Made by a program: the position numbers and the translations under genes
Assembly (NCBI GenBank): GCA_903839035.1
Contig: CAIMAQ010000020.1
Location: 1-34,121 of the forward strand
Direction of reading: 5' to 3'
DNA: 34,121 nucleotides
DNA from: an uncultured Opitutia bacterium
GTDB taxonomy: Bacteria; Verrucomicrobiota; Verrucomicrobiia; Opitutales; Opitutaceae
Shown: positions 8,002-16,104 of the stretch, piece by piece
How positions within the stretch are numbered: position 1 is the first letter of the stretch
Layout of the letters: every line of letters begins with the position of its first letter
Notes under the pieces: model-generated
Seen by the model: only the letters and a program-made list of their open reading frames with translations
What the model was told of the DNA's origin: nothing
The model's database searches: none

Positions 8002-8415
8002 ATGAACTCATCCGACCGACATCTCCGCTTTGGCTGGTGGTCCCTGTTTGCCTTTCTGACGCTCGGCGTGGTGCTCGAGGCGCTGCACGGCTTCAAACTC
8101 AGCTGGTACCTCGATGTCGACGTCGAGATGCGCCGACTGATGTTCACCCTCGCCCATGCGCACGGCACGTTGTTCGCCTTGGTCAACATCGCCGCCGGGG
8201 TGACCCTGCGCACCGTGAAGGGTTTCGAACTCACCCGCCCGGCGTCGCTCGCCCTGCTCTGGGGCTCGGTGCTCCTCCCGATCGGATTTTTCCTCGGTGG
8301 CGTCGTGATCCACGACGGTGACCCGGGTCTCGGTGTCATCCTCGTGCCGATCGGCGCCCTGTTGGTCGTTTACGGCGTGTTCTCCGCGGCCCGCACCTTG
8401 GGAAAAATCAAGTAA
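8002..8415 (+). CDS. small four-helix membrane protein
   Basis: The 137-residue protein has four hydrophobic segments at about 11-28, 48-70, 80-101 and 108-126. The second carries LAHAHGTLFALVNI, with two histidines in the membrane or at its edge, which could ligate heme or a metal. It starts 33 bases after the octaheme cytochrome on the same strand, so I infer a shared operon and perhaps a role as membrane partner of that cytochrome (quinol side), but no family was recognised. Its stop lies inside the end of the convergent membrane-protein gene, an 8-base tail-to-tail overlap. Confidence 0.72.
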   Translation: MNSSDRHLRFGWWSLFAFLTLGVVLEALHGFKLSWYLDVDVEMRRLMFTLAHAHGTLFALVNIAAGVTLRTVKGFELTRPASLALLWGSVLLPIGFFLGGVVIHDGDPGLGVILVPIGALLVVYGVFSAARTLGKIK

Positions 8416-10192
8416 GCGTCGCCGCCGTGCGCTTGGCGAACCGGCGCGCTGCGGCCCAGCCGAGCGTGCCCAGCAGGACCAGGGCAAACACCGCCTGCGA
8501 GAGCCGGTTCAGCAGCGTCCAAGTCCGGTCCGGCTGCCAGACCGCACGGAGTTCGTGCCGGCCGGCCGGCAGATAAACAGCCAGGAAATGCTCCGATCGC
8601 GCCAAGCGGTCCCCGCTTAGCAACTGCTGGTCACTTTCCAGTTTCAGCCAGGGAAAAACCACCGCATTCGTCCGGACCCAGCCAGCGTGGGGCTGATCGA
8701 CTTGGATCGCGCCCACTTCGCCGAAATTCATCCCGCTCCCACCGACGGGAAATGCAACCACGGCGGCCCCGCGCCGTTCGGCGTCGGTCAGTTCCCGCAC
8801 CGAGACCGGCACGGTGTAATCCGGGACCACTTCTCGCTGCCGCCGGGCGACGGACGCCGGTCGGTCACCCTCTGCTGCAATGACCACTGACGCATGCTGC
8901 AATTTGATCCCCAGCCCGAGGATCGCCACCGTGAGGCAAACACCCACGATCAGGGTGGTCTCATGCGAGTGTCGCCGGTAACCACTCTGCCGGGTCACCC
9001 ACGCACCCGAGGCAAAAACGGCCACCAGCAACGCCGCGCTGCAGTGGCTCACGAGCCGGTAGACATACTGGACATAGGGCGCCAGGCCCTGGAAAAACCC
9101 GGCAAACCAGGGGGACACGGAGAGCACACCCAAAAACAGGAACCAGCCGCAGGCCAAAACCAGGATCGTCTTGCCTGGGCGGGACACCGCCCCGGGGACC
9201 GAACCCTCCGCCCGGTTGCGGCGGCAAAGTTCGAGGTTCCAGAGCAGAAGCGCCAGCAACACGAGATTGATCGGTGCTTCCAGGTACGCGGTGCCCAACT
9301 CATTGATGCCGTCCTCCACGGCGGAGGCGTCGTACGGAAAAGGCGCCAACCGGCCCCAGAGGGAATCACATTTTTCCGGGATGAAAATGAAGGCACTGCC
9401 ACTCCGGACCAGTGAAAGTTTACGGGCGAACAGTCCGTTGGCGTAAACCCAGGGGGCAACGATGATGGCACCGGCGAAGAATCCGCCCGCGGCAAACAGT
9501 ACCCCGCGGCCCATGCACTGGCGGTAAGCCGCCCGCCCGCCGGCAAGCCCGCCACCGATGGCCAGCATGGCGACGAAGGCCGCGGCCAGGACGGCTGTCG
9601 GTGCGTGCGTGCCGGCGGTGAGGAGCAGGAAAAATCCGGCGAGCCAACCTTGGAACCAGCGGGACGGACGGTCACCCGCCACGACGGCACCGGTCCCCCA
9701 CGCGAGGGCGGTCACAAAAAAACCCGTGGCAAAATACTCCGCCAGGGCCCCGCGGCTGTAGAGGTTGGTGAGGGAATACGTGCCCCAAACCACCGAGACG
9801 GCCACGACATAGGCCAGGCGCGTCTCGCCGAAAATTTTCCGCCCGGTGGCAACCAGCGCGAAAAACTGCGCCGCCAGCATCGCGAGAACGGCCACGCGCA
9901 CCGCCAGCGCCGCGCCGGTGACGGCGGCCAGAATCCCGAGCCAGGGATATAACAACCACGCATAAAATACCGGCTGGGCCAGCCCCACGGCCGGCCCTGT
10001 GTTCATCACCGTCGGCAGGCTGTCGTGGGCGCGGAAATAGTCCCCGTAATAGCCGATCATCCAGAGGTGATTCGACCAGTCCTGCGGAAGGTTAACGGAC
10101 AGATCCACCAGGAGCAGCAGCGGGGCCACGACGGCGCCCGCATAGCCAACCCCGGTCAAAATTCGCCGCGCAGACTGGCCGATGGCACTCAT
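8408..10192 (-). CDS. large GT-C-like membrane protein with periplasmic C-terminal domain
   Basis: The 594-residue protein has about 11 hydrophobic helices in its first two thirds and a final helix just before the basic C-terminus. Between them lies a soluble, beta-rich segment of roughly 130 residues ending in VYLPAGRHELRAVW. This layout resembles YfhO-like and '6-pyruvoyl-tetrahydropterin synthase-related' membrane proteins, a GT-C-fold group whose members are thought to modify envelope polysaccharides. Acidic residues follow the first helix (VDLSVNLPQDWSNH), as in GT-C enzymes. It lies 12 bases after xerD on the same strand, in the order infA-xerD-this gene, so a short operon is possible. 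The assignment is by topology, not by a diagnostic motif. Confidence 0.75.
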   Translation of the reverse strand: MSAIGQSARRILTGVGYAGAVVAPLLLLVDLSVNLPQDWSNHLWMIGYYGDYFRAHDSLPTVMNTGPAVGLAQPVFYAWLLYPWLGILAAVTGAALAVRVAVLAMLAAQFFALVATGRKIFGETRLAYVVAVSVVWGTYSLTNLYSRGALAEYFATGFFVTALAWGTGAVVAGDRPSRWFQGWLAGFFLLLTAGTHAPTAVLAAAFVAMLAIGGGLAGGRAAYRQCMGRGVLFAAGGFFAGAIIVAPWVYANGLFARKLSLVRSGSAFIFIPEKCDSLWGRLAPFPYDASAVEDGINELGTAYLEAPINLVLLALLLWNLELCRRNRAEGSVPGAVSRPGKTILVLACGWFLFLGVLSVSPWFAGFFQGLAPYVQYVYRLVSHCSAALLVAVFASGAWVTRQSGYRRHSHETTLIVGVCLTVAILGLGIKLQHASVVIAAEGDRPASVARRQREVVPDYTVPVSVRELTDAERRGAAVVAFPVGGSGMNFGEVGAIQVDQPHAGWVRTNAVVFPWLKLESDQQLLSGDRLARSEHFLAVYLPAGRHELRAVWQPDRTWTLLNRLSQAVFALVLLGTLGWAAARRFAKRTAATLT

Positions 10193-10204
10193 GCGGGAGG
10201 CGGG

Positions 10205-11131
10205 TCAGGCGCGGTTGCGCGGGTGAAACTTCGCGTGCTGGTCCAGCAGGCGCTTGGTCTCGACCGCGGTGTAGATCTGCGTCGTCGAAATGCTCGCGTG
10301 GCCAAGCATTTCCTGGATGGCGCGGAGGTCCGCTCCGCCGGTCAGGAGGTGCGTGGCAAACGAGTGGCGCAGGCCGTGGGGCTTCACGTTCTTCGTGATT
10401 CCGGCGCGCGCCGCATAGGTTTTCACCAGCTTCCAGAGCGTCACGCGCGAAAGCGCCGACCCGCGGTTGTTGAGGAACAGCTGGCTGCCGGTGCGCGCCT
10501 TGACGAGCTGCGGCCGGCCGGAAACGAGCCACGTCGTGACGGCATCCGCCGCCCGGCCTCCGACCGGCACGACGCGCTCCTTCGAGCCCTTGCCAAACAC
10601 GCGGATAAAACCCTGCTCCAGGTCGATCTGCTGCAGCGTGAGCCCCGCGAGCTCCGACACGCGGAGGCCGCTCGAGTAAAACAATTCCAGCAGGGCCCGG
10701 TCCCGCAGCGCCCGCGCATCGCCCCCCGTCGGCGCGGCCAGCAGGCGCGAGATTTCCTCCGGCGTGAGCGTGCCGGGGATGCGCCGCGAAAGTTTCGGCG
10801 CCGCAAGCAGCTGGGTGAAATCGTCGTCGCGGAGTTTCTCGCGGGCGAGGAAGCGGGCGAGTCCGCGCAGCGCGGTGAGCTTGCGCGCCTGGCTGGCCGG
10901 TGAACCCACGCGGCCGTTCAGCGAATGCACCCATTCGCCCGCCTGGACACGCGTGACGCTGCGCCAGTCTTTCACCGCGCGCTTGGCCAGGAACGCGGCG
11001 CACTGGTCGAGATCGCTGCGATAGGCCGTGAGCGTGTTCTTTGACAGGCCGCGCTCGAGGCCGAGAAAACCGAGGAACGCCTCGATGTCGTTCGCAAACG
11101 CGGGGGCAGCCTGGCTGTGATCAACCCGCAT
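10205..11131 (-). CDS. xerD: tyrosine recombinase XerD
   Basis: This 308-residue protein has the full length of a chromosomal Xer recombinase. Residues 10-100 form the SAM-like N-terminal DNA-binding domain (FLGLERGLSKNTLTAYRSDL). The catalytic domain holds all six catalytic residues: R157 (SSGLRVSEL), K181 (GKGSKER), H252 and R255 (HGLRHSFATHLL), H278 (LGHASISTTQIYT) and Y287. XerD with XerC resolves chromosome dimers at dif under control of FtsK. The TTQIYT and HPR endings match XerD better than XerC, although the two are hard to separate without alignment. The ATG at 11131 has no ribosome binding site. infA lies 39 bases upstream on the same strand. No dif-like site was found in the window. 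Confidence 0.93.
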   Translation of the reverse strand: MRVDHSQAAPAFANDIEAFLGFLGLERGLSKNTLTAYRSDLDQCAAFLAKRAVKDWRSVTRVQAGEWVHSLNGRVGSPASQARKLTALRGLARFLAREKLRDDDFTQLLAAPKLSRRIPGTLTPEEISRLLAAPTGGDARALRDRALLELFYSSGLRVSELAGLTLQQIDLEQGFIRVFGKGSKERVVPVGGRAADAVTTWLVSGRPQLVKARTGSQLFLNNRGSALSRVTLWKLVKTYAARAGITKNVKPHGLRHSFATHLLTGGADLRAIQEMLGHASISTTQIYTAVETKRLLDQHAKFHPRNRA

Positions 11132-11170
11132 GGCGTGGGAAATGACGCGGCGGCAGTCAGCCGGCGGCGC

Positions 11171-11431
11171 TCAGAAGCGGCGGCGCGGCGGCGGACGGTA
11201 GGTGGAGTTCTGCTCCTTGACGCGAAACGTGATGCGCGCCTTCTCGAGGTCGTACGGGCTCATCTCCATCTTCACGGTGTCACCCGCGGCGATCTTGATG
11301 AAGTTCTTCCGCAGCTTGCCCGAGATGTGCGCGAGCACGACGTGCCCGTTGGACAGCTGCACCTTGAACATCGTGCCCGGCAGTACCGTGACGACCTTGC
11401 CCTCCACTTCGATGGAATTGCTATCAGCCAT
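11171..11431 (-). CDS. infA: translation initiation factor IF-1
   Basis: The 86-residue protein matches the S1/OB-fold IF-1 family: [60 protein letters not shown], and RITFR. It binds the ribosomal A site of the 30S subunit and aids initiator tRNA selection with IF-2 and IF-3. The body is the usual 71-72 residues. The extra C-terminal tail ([15 protein letters not shown]) is basic and proline-rich, as in several Verrucomicrobia and Bacteroidota. It is the first gene of an apparent infA-xerD-membrane protein series and is divergent from tadA. Confidence 0.95.
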   Translation of the reverse strand: MADSNSIEVEGKVVTVLPGTMFKVQLSNGHVVLAHISGKLRKNFIKIAAGDTVKMEMSPYDLEKARITFRVKEQNSTYRPPPRRRF

Positions 11432-11453
11432 GGTGGGAGGTGTGGGTCAGGGG

Positions 11454-11480
11454 TTGCGTCATAGGTAGGTCAGCGATAAT
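11454..11480 (+). promoter_or_regulatory. AT-rich promoter-like region between infA and tadA
   Basis: In the divergent gap, TTGCGT at 11454-11459 and GATAAT at 11475-11480 lie 15 bases apart, pointing at tadA. The complementary strand reads TATTAT here, so infA may also use this AT-rich patch. The spacing is short for the usual sigma-70 class, so this is a weak prediction. Confidence 0.3.
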
Positions 11481-11556
11481 AAAAGCGCATTGTAAGGGGG
11501 AAATACCCCTCGTAAGCAAGGTTTTACCTCGGAAGCTACGTTTCCCACCCGACCTC

Positions 11557-12081
11557 ATGGCCGATTCATCCCCTTCCCCCGCCTGCCCGTTCGAGAAGCG
11601 CTTTCCTTCGCAACTGGTGCGCGACGACGCCTTCTACATGAGCCTGGCGTACAATCAGGCCATCGACGCCTGGCGGCAGGACGAGGTGCCCATTGGCGCC
11701 ATCATCGAGCTCAACGGCGAGATCCTGGCCGCGGCCCACAACACCGTCGAGGGCGCGCACGACCCCACCGCGCACGCCGAGATGCTCGCGCTGACCCAGG
11801 CCGCCGCGAAGCTGGGCAACTGGCGGCTCGAAGGCGCGACACTCTATGTCACGAAGGAGCCCTGCCCCATGTGCTCCGGCGCCACGCTCATGTCGCGGCT
11901 CAAGCGCGTCTGCTACGCCGTGCCCGACCCGAAGATGGGTTGCCTCGGCGGCGCCACGAATCTCAACGATCTACCGCGCGTGAACCACCACGTCGAGCTG
12001 ACCGCCGGCGGCGTGCTCGAGCCGGAGTGCCGGGAATTGCTGCAGGCGTTCTTCAAACTGAAGCGCACCGCGGAGTCATAA
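11557..12081 (+). CDS. tadA: tRNA-specific adenosine-34 deaminase TadA
   Basis: The 174-residue protein is a zinc-dependent deaminase. The catalytic HAE lies at residues 73-75 (TAHAEMLAL) and the zinc motif PCPMC at 102-106, separated by the normal distance. It converts A34 to inosine in tRNA-Arg(ACG), allowing CGN decoding. The frame is open further 5', but the ATG at 11557 starts just before the deaminase N-terminal helix (FYMSLAYNQAIDAW), with about 26 extra residues that include PACPFEKRFPSQ. The family normally begins near the helix, so part of the extra N-terminus may be lineage-specific. The RLKRVCYAVPDPKMG loop, typical of TadA, is present. infA is divergent upstream. No tRNA gene lies nearby. 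Confidence 0.93.
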   Translation: MADSSPSPACPFEKRFPSQLVRDDAFYMSLAYNQAIDAWRQDEVPIGAIIELNGEILAAAHNTVEGAHDPTAHAEMLALTQAAAKLGNWRLEGATLYVTKEPCPMCSGATLMSRLKRVCYAVPDPKMGCLGGATNLNDLPRVNHHVELTAGGVLEPECRELLQAFFKLKRTAES

Positions 12082-12159
12082 ATCGCTCCCGCAGTTGACG
12101 GCGAACCGGAGCCGCGGCACGGTGTCCGAGTCTCCTTCCAACCCGAAAATCATATCAAC

Positions 12160-12792
12160 ATGGCCTACGAACTTCCGAAACTCCCTTACGCTCTCGACGC
12201 CCTCGTCCCGCACCTTGATGCGAAGACGATGGAAATCCACCACGGCAAGCACCACCAGGCGTACATCACGAACGCCAACAATCTCCTCAAGGATCACGCC
12301 GATCTCGCCGCCCTCGACGTCAACGTCCTCATCGCCGACCTGAGCAAGGTCCCCGAGGCCATCCGCGGCGGCGTGCGCAACAACGCCGGTGGCCATTCCA
12401 ACCACTCGTTTTTCTGGACCGTCATGGGCCCGGGCAAGGGCGGCGCGCCGAAGGGCACCCTCGCCGCCGCCATCGAGTCGCAACTCGGCGGCTTCGCCAA
12501 GTTCAAGGAAGACTTCGCCAAGGCCGGCGCCACGCGCTTCGGCTCCGGCTGGGCCTGGCTCTACGTCGGCGCCGACAAGAAGCTCGCGATCGGCTCCACC
12601 GCCAACCAGGACAGCCCGCTCATGGGCAAGGCCGTCGCCGGCATCGAGGGCAAGCCCGTCCTCGGCCTCGATGTCTGGGAACACGCCTACTATCTCAACT
12701 ACCAGAACCGCCGCCCCGACTACATCGCGGCCTTCTGGAACGTCGCCGACTGGGATGCGGCCGAGGCCAACTTCGTCGCCGCGACGAAGTAA
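12160..12792 (+). CDS. sodA: manganese-type superoxide dismutase
   Basis: The 210-residue protein is a complete Mn/Fe superoxide dismutase. Metal ligands are H27 (MEIHHGKHH), H82 ([10 protein letters not shown]), D171 and H175 ([21 protein letters not shown]). The pair G77-G78 with glutamine Q150 in [11 protein letters not shown] is the pattern of the Mn-preferring group (E. coli SodA), rather than the Fe group with Gln in the HSFFW-adjacent helix. It is cytosolic, with no signal peptide. It dismutates superoxide to oxygen and hydrogen peroxide, which suggests exposure to oxygen. A TTGACG box lies at 12095, and a strong hairpin terminator follows the stop. Confidence 0.95.
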   Translation: MAYELPKLPYALDALVPHLDAKTMEIHHGKHHQAYITNANNLLKDHADLAALDVNVLIADLSKVPEAIRGGVRNNAGGHSNHSFFWTVMGPGKGGAPKGTLAAAIESQLGGFAKFKEDFAKAGATRFGSGWAWLYVGADKKLAIGSTANQDSPLMGKAVAGIEGKPVLGLDVWEHAYYLNYQNRRPDYIAAFWNVADWDAAEANFVAATK

Positions 12793-12821
12793 GTCAGACA
12801 CGCGGATTCAATTCGCCCAAC

Positions 12822-12854
12822 AAAAAGCCGCGCCCGAACAGGCGCGGCTTTTTT
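12822..12854 (+). terminator. Rho-independent terminator after sodA
   Basis: The stem AAGCCGCGCC / GGCGCGGCTT (10 perfect pairs, six-base loop) is followed by a T run and preceded by an A run, so it can stop transcription in both directions. It lies between sodA and the convergent TolB-like gene. Confidence 0.92.
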
Positions 12855-12869
12855 GCGAATTGGGGTGGG

Positions 12870-12948
12870 CGTCGGAGTCCCTCCCGACGCTATCGCCGAT
12901 GGGGCATCGGCGACCACCTTTGCAGAGGGCGGGGCAAAGACCCGCCCT
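12870..12948. repeat. three successive hairpins in the sodA/tolB gap
   Basis: Three inverted repeats follow one another: GTCGGAG with CTCCCGAC at 12871-12888, with one bulge; TCGCCGAT/ATCGGCGA at 12893-12913, eight perfect pairs; and AGGGCGGG/CCCGCCCT at 12926-12948, eight perfect pairs around GCAAAGA. The third belongs to a dispersed family with copies at 15686-15711 and 15767-15791. Confidence 0.75.
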
Positions 12949-12951
12949 ACG

Positions 12952-14136
12952 TCAAAGTCCCGGCGTCCAGACGTTGCCCTGCATCGCCGGGCCGAAGCTG
13001 CCGGGACTGATCGGCGTGCTCTTGCCCGTCTCGGTGTCGAGGATGCAGAGCCGGCTCGTGCTGCGGTCGCGCGCGGTGTAAACCACGTGGCGGCCGTCGG
13101 CGAGCCAGCTGGCCTCGATGCCGTCAAACGGCGCCTTGGAAACGATCTCCGCCTTGCCCTTGGACATGTCGTAGACCGCAATCTGGTACGAACCGCTGCG
13201 CACGGTGCAGACGATTTTGTTGGGGTTGGTCCGGCTCCAATCCGGCTCCGCGGCGTAGCTGAAGCCCGTCATCAGCCGCGACGGCGAACCGCCGCCGGAG
13301 GACATGGTGTAGAGCTGCGGACCGGGCTCCATGGCGAACACGAGGCGGGAACCGTCCGGCGACCAGCACGGCGAGGCCTTGCCGGAGTCCGAGTGCGTCT
13401 TGCGCGAAACCTGCCGGCCCTGCGCGTTGCTGATATAGATTTCCGGCGTGCCCTCGCCACTGAGCACCATCGCCACCTGGCCGCCGCTCGGGCTGTAGCG
13501 GGCGCCGCCGTTGGTGCCCTTGAAGCTCACAAACGTCGTGCGCTGGTAGGTGTTGAGGTCGATCTGGAAAATATCCGGGAAGCCCGACTTGAAGAAACTC
13601 GTGTAGAGCAGCTTCGAGCCGTCGGGCGACCAGCGCGGGAACAGCGCCAGCGCGTTGTCATGCGTGACCTGCGTCACCCGGCGGAAAAACAGGTCGCTGG
13701 TGTAGATCTCGCGCCGGCCGCCGCCGCCGCCGATGAACGCGATCCGGGCGGTGAAAAAGCCCTTGAGGCCCACGCCGTTGGTCTTGACCACGGCGATGTC
13801 CGCGGCGCGCAGCAGCGCATCACTCGCGTCGCGGCCGGTCGCCACGTCCGACGAATAGGGCGTGCCCGCCATGCCCTTCGTGATGTCCACGCGAACCTGC
13901 GTCCCGGTCACCTGGGAGAACTTGATGTCGTAGGAGTAGCCGCTGGCGGTGAGCCGGTAGCGGCCGTGCACGTGGAAGGCGCGCAGCGCGAGGTCGTTGA
14001 GCTCGGGGGTGTTGGCCGAGACGCGGACCGGCACCGTCGTGTACTCGGCGGTGACGACAACTTCGCCGAGGTCGCGGGCCAGCACGGGGGCGGCGACGAG
14101 GGCGAGCAGGAGGAAAAGGCGCAGAATTTTTTGCAT
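12952..14136 (-). CDS. tolB: TolB-like periplasmic beta-propeller protein
   Basis: The 394-residue protein starts with a signal peptide (KILRLFLLLALVAAPVLA), an N-terminal alpha/beta domain of about 130 residues, and then a propeller of repeats of the PD40/WD40-like type: RWSPDGSKLLY, RYSPSGGQVAMV, CWSPDGSRLVF and DWSRTNPNKIV, with the blade ends FFKSG, EIYISNAQG and YTMSSGGG. TolB binds Pal and is needed for outer membrane constriction. No tolQRA or pal gene is adjacent, so TolB identity is inferred from architecture. Longer frames reaching 15375 on this strand overlap the convergent Mrp gene and are rejected; the signal peptide sets the start at 14136. Several short glycine runs lie near residue 160. 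Confidence 0.85.
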   Translation of the reverse strand: MQKILRLFLLLALVAAPVLARDLGEVVVTAEYTTVPVRVSANTPELNDLALRAFHVHGRYRLTASGYSYDIKFSQVTGTQVRVDITKGMAGTPYSSDVATGRDASDALLRAADIAVVKTNGVGLKGFFTARIAFIGGGGGRREIYTSDLFFRRVTQVTHDNALALFPRWSPDGSKLLYTSFFKSGFPDIFQIDLNTYQRTTFVSFKGTNGGARYSPSGGQVAMVLSGEGTPEIYISNAQGRQVSRKTHSDSGKASPCWSPDGSRLVFAMEPGPQLYTMSSGGGSPSRLMTGFSYAAEPDWSRTNPNKIVCTVRSGSYQIAVYDMSKGKAEIVSKAPFDGIEASWLADGRHVVYTARDRSTSRLCILDTETGKSTPISPGSFGPAMQGNVWTPGL

Positions 14137-14244
14137 GGGGAGGAAAAGAGGGCTGGGACCGGAAGACGAAGACCGGGCATTTCTATTTACACCCAGACCG
14201 CGCATAACAACTTTATTTCCCTTCCGCCCACCATTTTCTCCCCC

Positions 14245-15327
14245 GTGACCTCCGACGAACTCAAAGAGCATCTCAAGCAAGTGAAGTATCCCGGCTTCAG
14301 CCGCGACATCGTGTCCTTCGGGCTGGTGCGCAGCGCCGCGCTGGTGGACGGCACCGCCCGGGTCTCCCTCGCCCTGACCACGAGCGACCCGAAGATCCCG
14401 CTGCACCTGAAGAAGGAGGTCGACCAGTGCCTGCGTGCCCTCCCCGGCGTCAAGGACACCGTGATCGACATCGCCGTGTCGCCGGTCAAGGCCCCCGCCC
14501 CCAGTGCACCCGGCGCCGCTGGCGCCCCGGCCGGCGCACCCAAGGGCATCAAGCACTCGATCGCCATCGCGTCCGGCAAGGGCGGCGTCGGCAAAAGCAC
14601 CTTCGCCGTCAACCTCGCCTGCGCCCTCGCCCAGATTTCGACCGCCGCCGGCCGCGCGGGGCGGATCGGCCTGATGGACTGCGACATCTACGGCCCCAGC
14701 GTGCCGCTGATGATGGGCCTGCAGGGCCGGCCGGAAGTGGACGGCGAGTCGCTCGTGCCCATGGAGCGGCACGGCGTGAAGGTGATGAGCATGGGCTTCC
14801 TCGTGGACGACAACACCCCCGTCGTCTGGCGCGGCCCGATGATCATGAAGACCATCCAGCAGTTCGTCCAAAACGTGAAATGGGGCGAACTCGACGTGCT
14901 CATCGTGGACCTGCCGCCCGGCACCGGTGACGCCCAACTTTCCCTCGTGCAGACCCTCCCGCTGGACGGCGCGGTGATCGTCACGACGCCTCAGCCCGCC
15001 GCGACCAACGTCGCGCGCAAGGGCGGCCTGATGTTCCAGAAGGTCAATGTGCCGCTGCTCGGCGTGGCGGAAAACATGAGCTGGTTCACGGATGCGGCCG
15101 GCCAGAAGCAGACCCTCTTTGGTTCCGGTGGCGGCATCCTGACGGCCGAAAAGCTCGGCACGGTCCTCCTCGGCCAGGTGCCGCTCATCCCCGCGATCCG
15201 CGAGGGCGGCGACTCGGGCACCCCCATCGTGGTCAGCGAGCCCAAGAGCCCGGCGGCGGAGGTTTTCCGCGGCATCGCCGAGACCCTGCTGGCCCGGCTC
15301 AGGGCCCCGGCCGTCCGGCCATTGTAA
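14245..15327 (+). CDS. mrp: Mrp/NBP35 family iron-sulfur carrier ATPase lacking the CxxC motif
   Basis: The 360-residue protein begins at a GTG in CCCCGTGACCTCCG; no ATG precedes the N-terminal DUF59/MIP18 domain (residues 1-75, DELKEHLKQVKYPGFSRDIV). A linker rich in Ala and Pro leads to the deviant Walker A P-loop SGKGGVGKS at 110-118, followed by LMDCDIYGPSVPLMMGL, LIVDLPPGTGDAQLSLVQ and TPQPAATNVARKG, all strong Mrp signatures. Mrp/ApbC proteins carry Fe-S clusters, usually on a CxxC in ENMSxxxCxxCG. Here that place reads ENMSWFTDAAGQKQTLFG, so both cysteines are missing. It is divergent from tolB and followed by a small protein on the same strand. Confidence 0.92.
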   Translation: MTSDELKEHLKQVKYPGFSRDIVSFGLVRSAALVDGTARVSLALTTSDPKIPLHLKKEVDQCLRALPGVKDTVIDIAVSPVKAPAPSAPGAAGAPAGAPKGIKHSIAIASGKGGVGKSTFAVNLACALAQISTAAGRAGRIGLMDCDIYGPSVPLMMGLQGRPEVDGESLVPMERHGVKVMSMGFLVDDNTPVVWRGPMIMKTIQQFVQNVKWGELDVLIVDLPPGTGDAQLSLVQTLPLDGAVIVTTPQPAATNVARKGGLMFQKVNVPLLGVAENMSWFTDAAGQKQTLFGSGGGILTAEKLGTVLLGQVPLIPAIREGGDSGTPIVVSEPKSPAAEVFRGIAETLLARLRAPAVRPL

Positions 15328-15398
15328 ATTTTGGAAGATGGCGGGCATTGACACGCAACGGTGCCTCGCTCTCATGTTCCATCGCGCTGTAACGCTGC

Positions 15399-15650
15399 AT
15401 GACTTCCACCGCCCTAGAGCCCGCGACCACTCGCGAATTCGTCAAACAGTCGAGCCTCTACCAGGAATTCCTGGCCGAGCGGGAGGAAATCCTGAAACAC
15501 AAGTGGCTGGAATCCGAGCGCCTCGGTTACGACATCGGTTTTGAACGCGCGCTGCTGGACTGGATCCGAAAGCACCGTGAGAGCTGGCGCGCCGCCCGCC
15601 GCCAGCAAGTCGCCGCCGGCACACCGGCCACCGAGAAGAAAGCCAGCTGA
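15399..15650 (+). CDS. small hypothetical protein (83 aa), possible DUF4032-like
   Basis: The 83-residue product is charged and helical, with LAEREEILKHKWLESERLG followed by YDIGFERALLDWIRKHRESW. Short 'KHKW-SE-G-DIG-ERA--DW' stretches of this kind occur in several small bacterial proteins, some annotated as DUF4032, but I cannot be sure of the family. No signal peptide or membrane segment is seen. It lies 71 bases after mrp on the same strand, ends next to a hairpin terminator, and is complete. The function is unknown. Confidence 0.7.
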   Translation: MTSTALEPATTREFVKQSSLYQEFLAEREEILKHKWLESERLGYDIGFERALLDWIRKHRESWRAARRQQVAAGTPATEKKAS

Positions 15651-15675
15651 GGCCGCCCCGTTCGGGCGGTTTTTT
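15651..15675 (+). terminator. Rho-independent terminator
   Basis: CCGCCC at 15653-15658 pairs with GGGCGG at 15664-15669 around CGTTC, followed by six T residues. It ends the mrp/small-protein transcription unit. Confidence 0.85.
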
Positions 15676-15685
15676 AGTTTCTGGG

Positions 15686-15791
15686 TAGGGCGGGGACTTT
15701 GACCCGCACTAGATCGCACCGTCGACCGGCAAGTTGGATATAGCGCGATCTTCCCGAGTCTAATTCAGGGCGGGTTAAAGACCCCGCCCTA
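15686..15791. repeat. two further copies of the AGGGCGGG hairpin family
   Basis: One copy runs from 15686 to 15711 (AGGGCGGGGACTTTGACCCG with CACTA) and one from 15767 to 15791 (AGGGCGGG TTAAAGA CCCCGCCCT). Both carry the AAAG/CTTT loop and the CCGCCCTAC end found at 12926. The intervening 55 bases hold no gene. Confidence 0.65.
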
Positions 15792-15802
15792 CTCCGCCCA
15801 TG

Positions 15803-15829
15803 AAAAAGCCGGGCTCGTGAGCCCGGCTT
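15803..15829 (-). terminator. Rho-independent terminator of rpmG
   Basis: On the reverse strand AAGCCGGGCTC and GAGCCCGGCTT form 11 perfect pairs around a minimal loop, followed by TTTTT. It sits about 30 bases after the rpmG stop. Confidence 0.92.
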
Positions 15830-15858
15830 GCAAAGGACGCGGCAATCGCGGCGGAGAC

Positions 15859-16023
15859 TTACTTGATCTCCTTGTGCAGCGTGTGGCGCTTGAGGAAGGG
15901 GTTGTACTTCTTCTTCTCGATGCGCTCGGTGACCGTTTTCTTGTTGCGCAGCGTGAGGTAGCGGGAGACGGGCTTGCCCTCTTTCTTGGCCTCGGTGCAT
16001 TCCAGGGTGACGACTTCGTTCAT
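15859..16023 (-). CDS. rpmG: 50S ribosomal protein L33
   Basis: The reverse strand encodes 54 residues from an ATG at 16023: [17 protein letters not shown], then [35 protein letters not shown]. This is a full-length L33 with the diagnostic [13 protein letters not shown] end. It is of the C-minus type: only C9 is present, so the four zinc-binding cysteines are absent. L33 sits in the 50S subunit near the E site. rpmG often lies next to tRNA genes or secE, but none is here. An A/T-rich leader (ccatttaaatatc) precedes the ATG. Confidence 0.95.
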   Translation of the reverse strand: MNEVVTLECTEAKKEGKPVSRYLTLRNKKTVTERIEKKKYNPFLKRHTLHKEIK

Positions 16024-16104
16024 GATATTTAAATGGTTGAAGGGTCAGGACACAGGGCGGAACAGGCCGGTGCAACCCCAAAGTTGCGCCGGCGGCGGAA
16101 CTTG

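Noticed and set aside
12853-14244. N-terminal extension of the Mrp frame on the forward strand, giving 824 residues
   Set aside because: The extension lies opposite the TolB-like gene and reads as Arg/His/Ala-rich shadow. The DUF59 domain begins at the GTG at 14245.
14137-15375. N-terminal extension of the TolB-like frame on the reverse strand, giving 807 residues
   Set aside because: It lies opposite the Mrp gene. The signal peptide at 14136 sets the true start.
15714-15766. Possible small RNA or tRNA between the two hairpin copies
   Set aside because: No cloverleaf arms, no CCA end and no promoter or terminator of its own could be seen.
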